A DNA stretch of 7,334 nucleotides, from assembly GCA_017473285.1 (NCBI GenBank), contig JAFULP010000084.1:1-7334 (forward strand). Direction: 5' to 3'. The notes beneath the pieces were generated by a model that was not told the DNA's origin, searched no databases, and saw only the letters and a list, made by a program, of their open reading frames with translations. Shown here one piece after another: positions 5,248 through 7,334 of the stretch (position 1 is its first letter; every line of letters starts with the position of its first letter). The DNA is from Clostridia bacterium. GTDB taxonomy: Bacteria > Bacillota > Clostridia > Christensenellales > UBA1242. The translations under genes were made by a program, and so were the position numbers.

Positions 5248-6729
5248 TTATTTGACTAATGGGAAGAAAATTGTATCCCTTAGTGTTTGTTGGTCGGTAA
5301 GGATTGCAACAATACGGTCAATACCAAAACCTAAACCAGAAATTGGTGGCATACCATGTTCCATGGCAAGCAAGAAATCTTCGTCCACGCCAAATGATTC
5401 GTCATCACCGTTGGCACGGTTGCGGGCTTGTTCTTCAAACGCTTCACGCTGAACAAGTGGGTCAACAAGTTCGGAATAAGCCTTGTCAAGTTCGATACCA
5501 TTTGCAACAAATTGGAACATATCAATAATGCGTGGGTCTTTGTCATTACGGCGTGCTAGTGGAACTAGGCAAGCAGGGTAGTTATAAACAATGCAAGGTT
5601 GAATCAACTTATCACGCAATACACGCTTAAATAGTAAGTCGATAGTGGCAGGAAGTGATTTAGCACCTTCAAGTTCGCCATCATCAACCAAGTGCTTGTC
5701 AAGAATAACTTTCTTTAAATCATCAACATTTTCAAAATCAAGTATGTTAGAACCGATAATCTTAGATAATTCGGCGCAATAGTCAATGCGTTCGATATTT
5801 TCAAAGTCAAGTTCAATGCCTTGATAATTAACCTTTAGCCCGCCAGTAATATGCTTTACCAAGCCTTGGAATAATTCGGTTGAAAATTTAATATTATCTT
5901 CAAAATTCCAGTAAGCAGCGTACCATTCAATAACAGTAAATTCTTGCAAGTGTGAAGGGTCCATACCTTCGTTACGGAAGTTTTTGCCAATTTCGTACAC
6001 ACGGTCAAAACCACAAGCAATAATTTCCTTAAGCGCTAGTTCTGGAGCAATACGCAAGTAAAAGTCCTTATCCAAAGAATTATGCTTAGTGATAAATGGC
6101 TTAGCCGCCGCACCACTGGCAACGCCTTGAAGGATAGGGGTTTCCACTTCCACAAATCCGTTAGCATCCATAAAGTCACGAATAAACTTAACCGCCTTGA
6201 TACGATTTTTAAGTGTTTCACGGGTTTTTTCGTTAGCAATACAATCCAAATATCTTTGACGATATCTAATGTCATCGTCTTTTACACCGTGGAATTTTTC
6301 AGGTAATGGGCGAAGAGCCTTGGTTAAAATAGTAAAGTCATACACACGAACGGTTAATTCGCCAACCTTTGTATGACAAATTTCCCCTTCAACGCCAACA
6401 AAGTCACCAAGGTCAAGATATTTTTTAATTTCGGCAAATTTTTCCTCACCTAAATTGTTAAGTGTAACTTCAAGTTGAATTTTGGCATACACATCAAATA
6501 GGTCCAAGAACATAAGTTTACCAAAACCTCTACGGCCAGTAACACGACCACAAACACGACACTTGTCGCCATCGTTAAGTGAGCGGGCTTCAAGAATTGT
6601 GTGAGTACGCTCAAATTTGTCCTTATATGCAATTAAGCCGTTGGCTTTCATTGACAAGATTTTCTCTCTACGAGCATTAACTTCGTCCGCTTCACGCTGA
6701 ACATCATTTACATTTTCAATATTTTCCAT
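5248..6729 (-). CDS. lysS: Lysyl-tRNA synthetase, class II
   Basis: LysRS attaches lysine to tRNA-Lys in the cytoplasm and works as a dimer in its family. An OB-fold anticodon-binding domain lies at about residues 55-140 (CRVCGRVTGRRGFGKLMFLDL). Motif 1 is GFVEVETPILQ (191-201), motif 2 begins FRNEGMDPSH and ends EFTVIEWY (251-270), and motif 3 is GLGFGIDRIVAILTD (465-479). At 493 residues it is the usual length. The motif 2 loop reads SHLQEF and IEWYAAYWN, where common bacterial LysRS has THNPEF and MELYEAY. The late-domain segment DMFQFVANGIELDKAYSELVD also differs from the common form, so this is a divergent LysRS subgroup. The start has AAAGGA upstream and a consensus promoter. The leader is about 18 bases, so there is no T-box. 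It is the first gene of the lysS-asnS operon. Confidence 0.97.
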   Translation of the reverse strand: MENIENVNDVQREADEVNARREKILSMKANGLIAYKDKFERTHTILEARSLNDGDKCRVCGRVTGRRGFGKLMFLDLFDVYAKIQLEVTLNNLGEEKFAEIKKYLDLGDFVGVEGEICHTKVGELTVRVYDFTILTKALRPLPEKFHGVKDDDIRYRQRYLDCIANEKTRETLKNRIKAVKFIRDFMDANGFVEVETPILQGVASGAAAKPFITKHNSLDKDFYLRIAPELALKEIIACGFDRVYEIGKNFRNEGMDPSHLQEFTVIEWYAAYWNFEDNIKFSTELFQGLVKHITGGLKVNYQGIELDFENIERIDYCAELSKIIGSNILDFENVDDLKKVILDKHLVDDGELEGAKSLPATIDLLFKRVLRDKLIQPCIVYNYPACLVPLARRNDKDPRIIDMFQFVANGIELDKAYSELVDPLVQREAFEEQARNRANGDDESFGVDEDFLLAMEHGMPPISGLGFGIDRIVAILTDQQTLRDTIFFPLVK

Positions 6730-6753
6730 AATAATTTCCTTTTTAATGGTTAT

Positions 6754-6782
6754 ATTCTAAACTCTTTTTTAGTTTTTGTCAA
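6754..6782 (-). promoter_or_regulatory. Promoter of the lysS-asnS operon
   Basis: On the minus strand -35 TTGACA (6777-6782), a 17-base spacer and -10 TAGAAT (6754-6759) form a strong promoter. Transcription should begin near 6747, giving a leader of about 18 bases that contains only the ribosome site. Confidence 0.85.
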
Positions 6783-6936
6783 TGGTATTTTAGTATTATT
6801 TAATAAATTGTCTATAGCGTGGCGCAATATTAAATGCAATTTAATGTGGATGAACATAAAAAGGGCCGGTTTGCTATTTATGAAGGCAATACGCAAATAA
6901 AAAATTACAAAATTTTTTAAATTTAAACAAAATTAG
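6783..6936. other. Intergenic region between divergent lysS and the small membrane protein
   Basis: No convincing gene is visible. A perfect but weak 7-base inverted repeat, ATTAAAT/ATTTAAT around GCA, lies at 6829-6845. An 18-codon open frame begins at 6844 without a ribosome site and is probably chance. The rest is A/T-rich, with A/T tracts at about 6899-6930 just upstream of the next -35 box. Confidence 0.5.
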
Positions 6937-6966
6937 TTGACATACAATTTGGTTGTTTGCTAGTAT
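6937..6966 (+). promoter_or_regulatory. Promoter of the small membrane protein gene
   Basis: A -35 TTGACA (6937-6942), an 18-base spacer and -10 TAGTAT (6961-6966) with the extended TGC are followed by the ribosome site AAAGGAG at 6977-6983. The predicted leader is under 20 bases. Confidence 0.8.
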
Positions 6967-6989
6967 TATAGTATTGAAAGGAGAGTATT

Positions 6990-7211
6990 ATGGCAAGTAA
7001 AAAATCAACAAAAGCATATTTTGGCTTAGGTTGGGTTGTTAGCATTATTTTGGCTATTATCCCATTTACAAATGTTATTTTGGGTATTGTAACCAGAGCT
7101 ATGCGTAGCAACTGGTTGGGCTTGGTTTTAAACATTATTTTATGCCCACTATTCTACATTATTGACCTTGTTACCATTATCGTTTCTAAAGATTTAACAA
7201 TCTTGGCGTAA
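6990..7211 (+). CDS. Small two-helix membrane protein, function unknown
   Basis: I do not recognise a named family with certainty. The 73-residue product has a basic start (ASKKSTK), a first hydrophobic segment at about 11-34 (GLGWVVSIILAIIPF...), a short basic turn TRAMRSN at 35-41, a second hydrophobic segment at about 42-65, and a short tail with K67. It should sit in the cytoplasmic membrane as a helical hairpin. Basic residues occur both at the N-terminus and in the turn, so topology is ambiguous; the turn may be cytoplasmic or the helices may be shallow. A consensus promoter, AAAGGAG seven bases before the ATG and a private terminator show that this is a real, self-contained gene. Short proteins of the form ...LGIVTRAMRS...IIDLVTIIV occur in gut Firmicutes as uncharacterised proteins (recollection, not a search result). 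Its compact transcription unit resembles that of small stress or envelope proteins, but no role can be assigned. Confidence 0.8.
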   Translation: MASKKSTKAYFGLGWVVSIILAIIPFTNVILGIVTRAMRSNWLGLVLNIILCPLFYIIDLVTIIVSKDLTILA

Positions 7212-7229
7212 TTATGGGTTAATAAATTT

Positions 7230-7255
7230 AAACTCTGCTTCGGCGGAGTTTTTTT
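7230..7255 (+). terminator. Terminator of the small membrane protein gene
   Basis: AAACTCTGC (7230-7238) pairs with GCGGAGTTT (7243-7251) through one T-G wobble around a very stable C(TTCG)G tetraloop, and a T-run follows. It lies 18 bases after the stop codon. Confidence 0.93.
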
Positions 7256-7282
7256 GTGCTACAAATTTACAAACAATTATAG

Positions 7283-7334
7283 TTGACTTTTGGGCTATTT
7301 AATAGTATAATTTAAACAATCTTGGAGGTGGAGA
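7283..7334 (+). promoter_or_regulatory. Promoter and ribosome site of a gene beginning past the window
   Basis: A -35 TTGACT (7283-7288), a 17-base spacer and a perfect -10 TATAAT (7306-7311) are followed by GGAGGTG at 7324-7330, a full match to the 16S anti-Shine-Dalgarno. The start codon should lie within a few bases after 7334. Nothing of the coding sequence is visible, so the product is unknown. Confidence 0.88.

Noticed and set aside
6730..6747. A T-box leader controlling lysS-asnS
   Set aside because: The predicted leader is about 18 bases and contains only the ribosome site.
6844..6900. An 18-codon plus-strand frame between lysS and the membrane-protein gene
   Set aside because: It has no ribosome site and only a poor promoter, and such short open stretches are expected by chance. 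The frame is also open upstream without any start codon.

Overview
The window is low-G+C DNA from what looks like an uncultured Clostridia-like Firmicute. The clues are sigma-A type TTGACx/TATAAT promoters, strong GGAGG ribosome sites, encoded CCA ends on the tRNAs, a Gram-positive style lipoprotein signal and A/T-rich coding. This assignment is inference; no rRNA or marker tree is available here.

Layout. (1) 76-1566 (+): a tyrosine recombinase with all six catalytic residues, followed by a strong terminator and a cluster of TAGTAGTCA repeats on both sides of it. (2) 1784-1976 (-): a tRNA-Ala(TGC)/tRNA-Ile(GAT) pair with its own promoter, a helically phased A/T-tract block upstream, a spacer hairpin and a terminator. 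The 3' end of tRNA-Ile faces the integrase, the usual arrangement at one end of a tRNA-integrated element, so the left edge is probably the end of a mobile element whose body lies outside the window. (3) 2146-2733 (-): queH, the non-B12 epoxyqueuosine reductase, with a promoter so close to the ATG that the mRNA should be leaderless. (4) 3015-3764 (+): a secreted lipoprotein with beta-helix-like repeats, behind a 281-base intergenic region that holds a long palindrome and a repeated TTTGTGTCGA element. (5) 3839-6729 (-): a lysS-asnS aminoacyl-tRNA synthetase operon, converging on the lipoprotein gene at a shared bidirectional terminator. (6) 6990-7211 (+): a 73-residue two-helix membrane protein with its own promoter and terminator. 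(7) 7283-7334 (+): promoter and ribosome site of a gene that starts just beyond the window.

Functionally the chromosome part is dominated by tRNA biology: two tRNA genes, a tRNA-modifying enzyme whose targets include tRNA-Asn, AsnRS and LysRS. They are separate transcription units apart from lysS-asnS, so only that pair is a supported operon. The most unusual material is not a new multi-gene system but fine structure: the repeats by the integrase, the acceptor-stem mismatch in the target tRNA, the alternative pairing around tRNA-Ala, the leaderless queH promoter and the paired operator-like sites before the lipoprotein.
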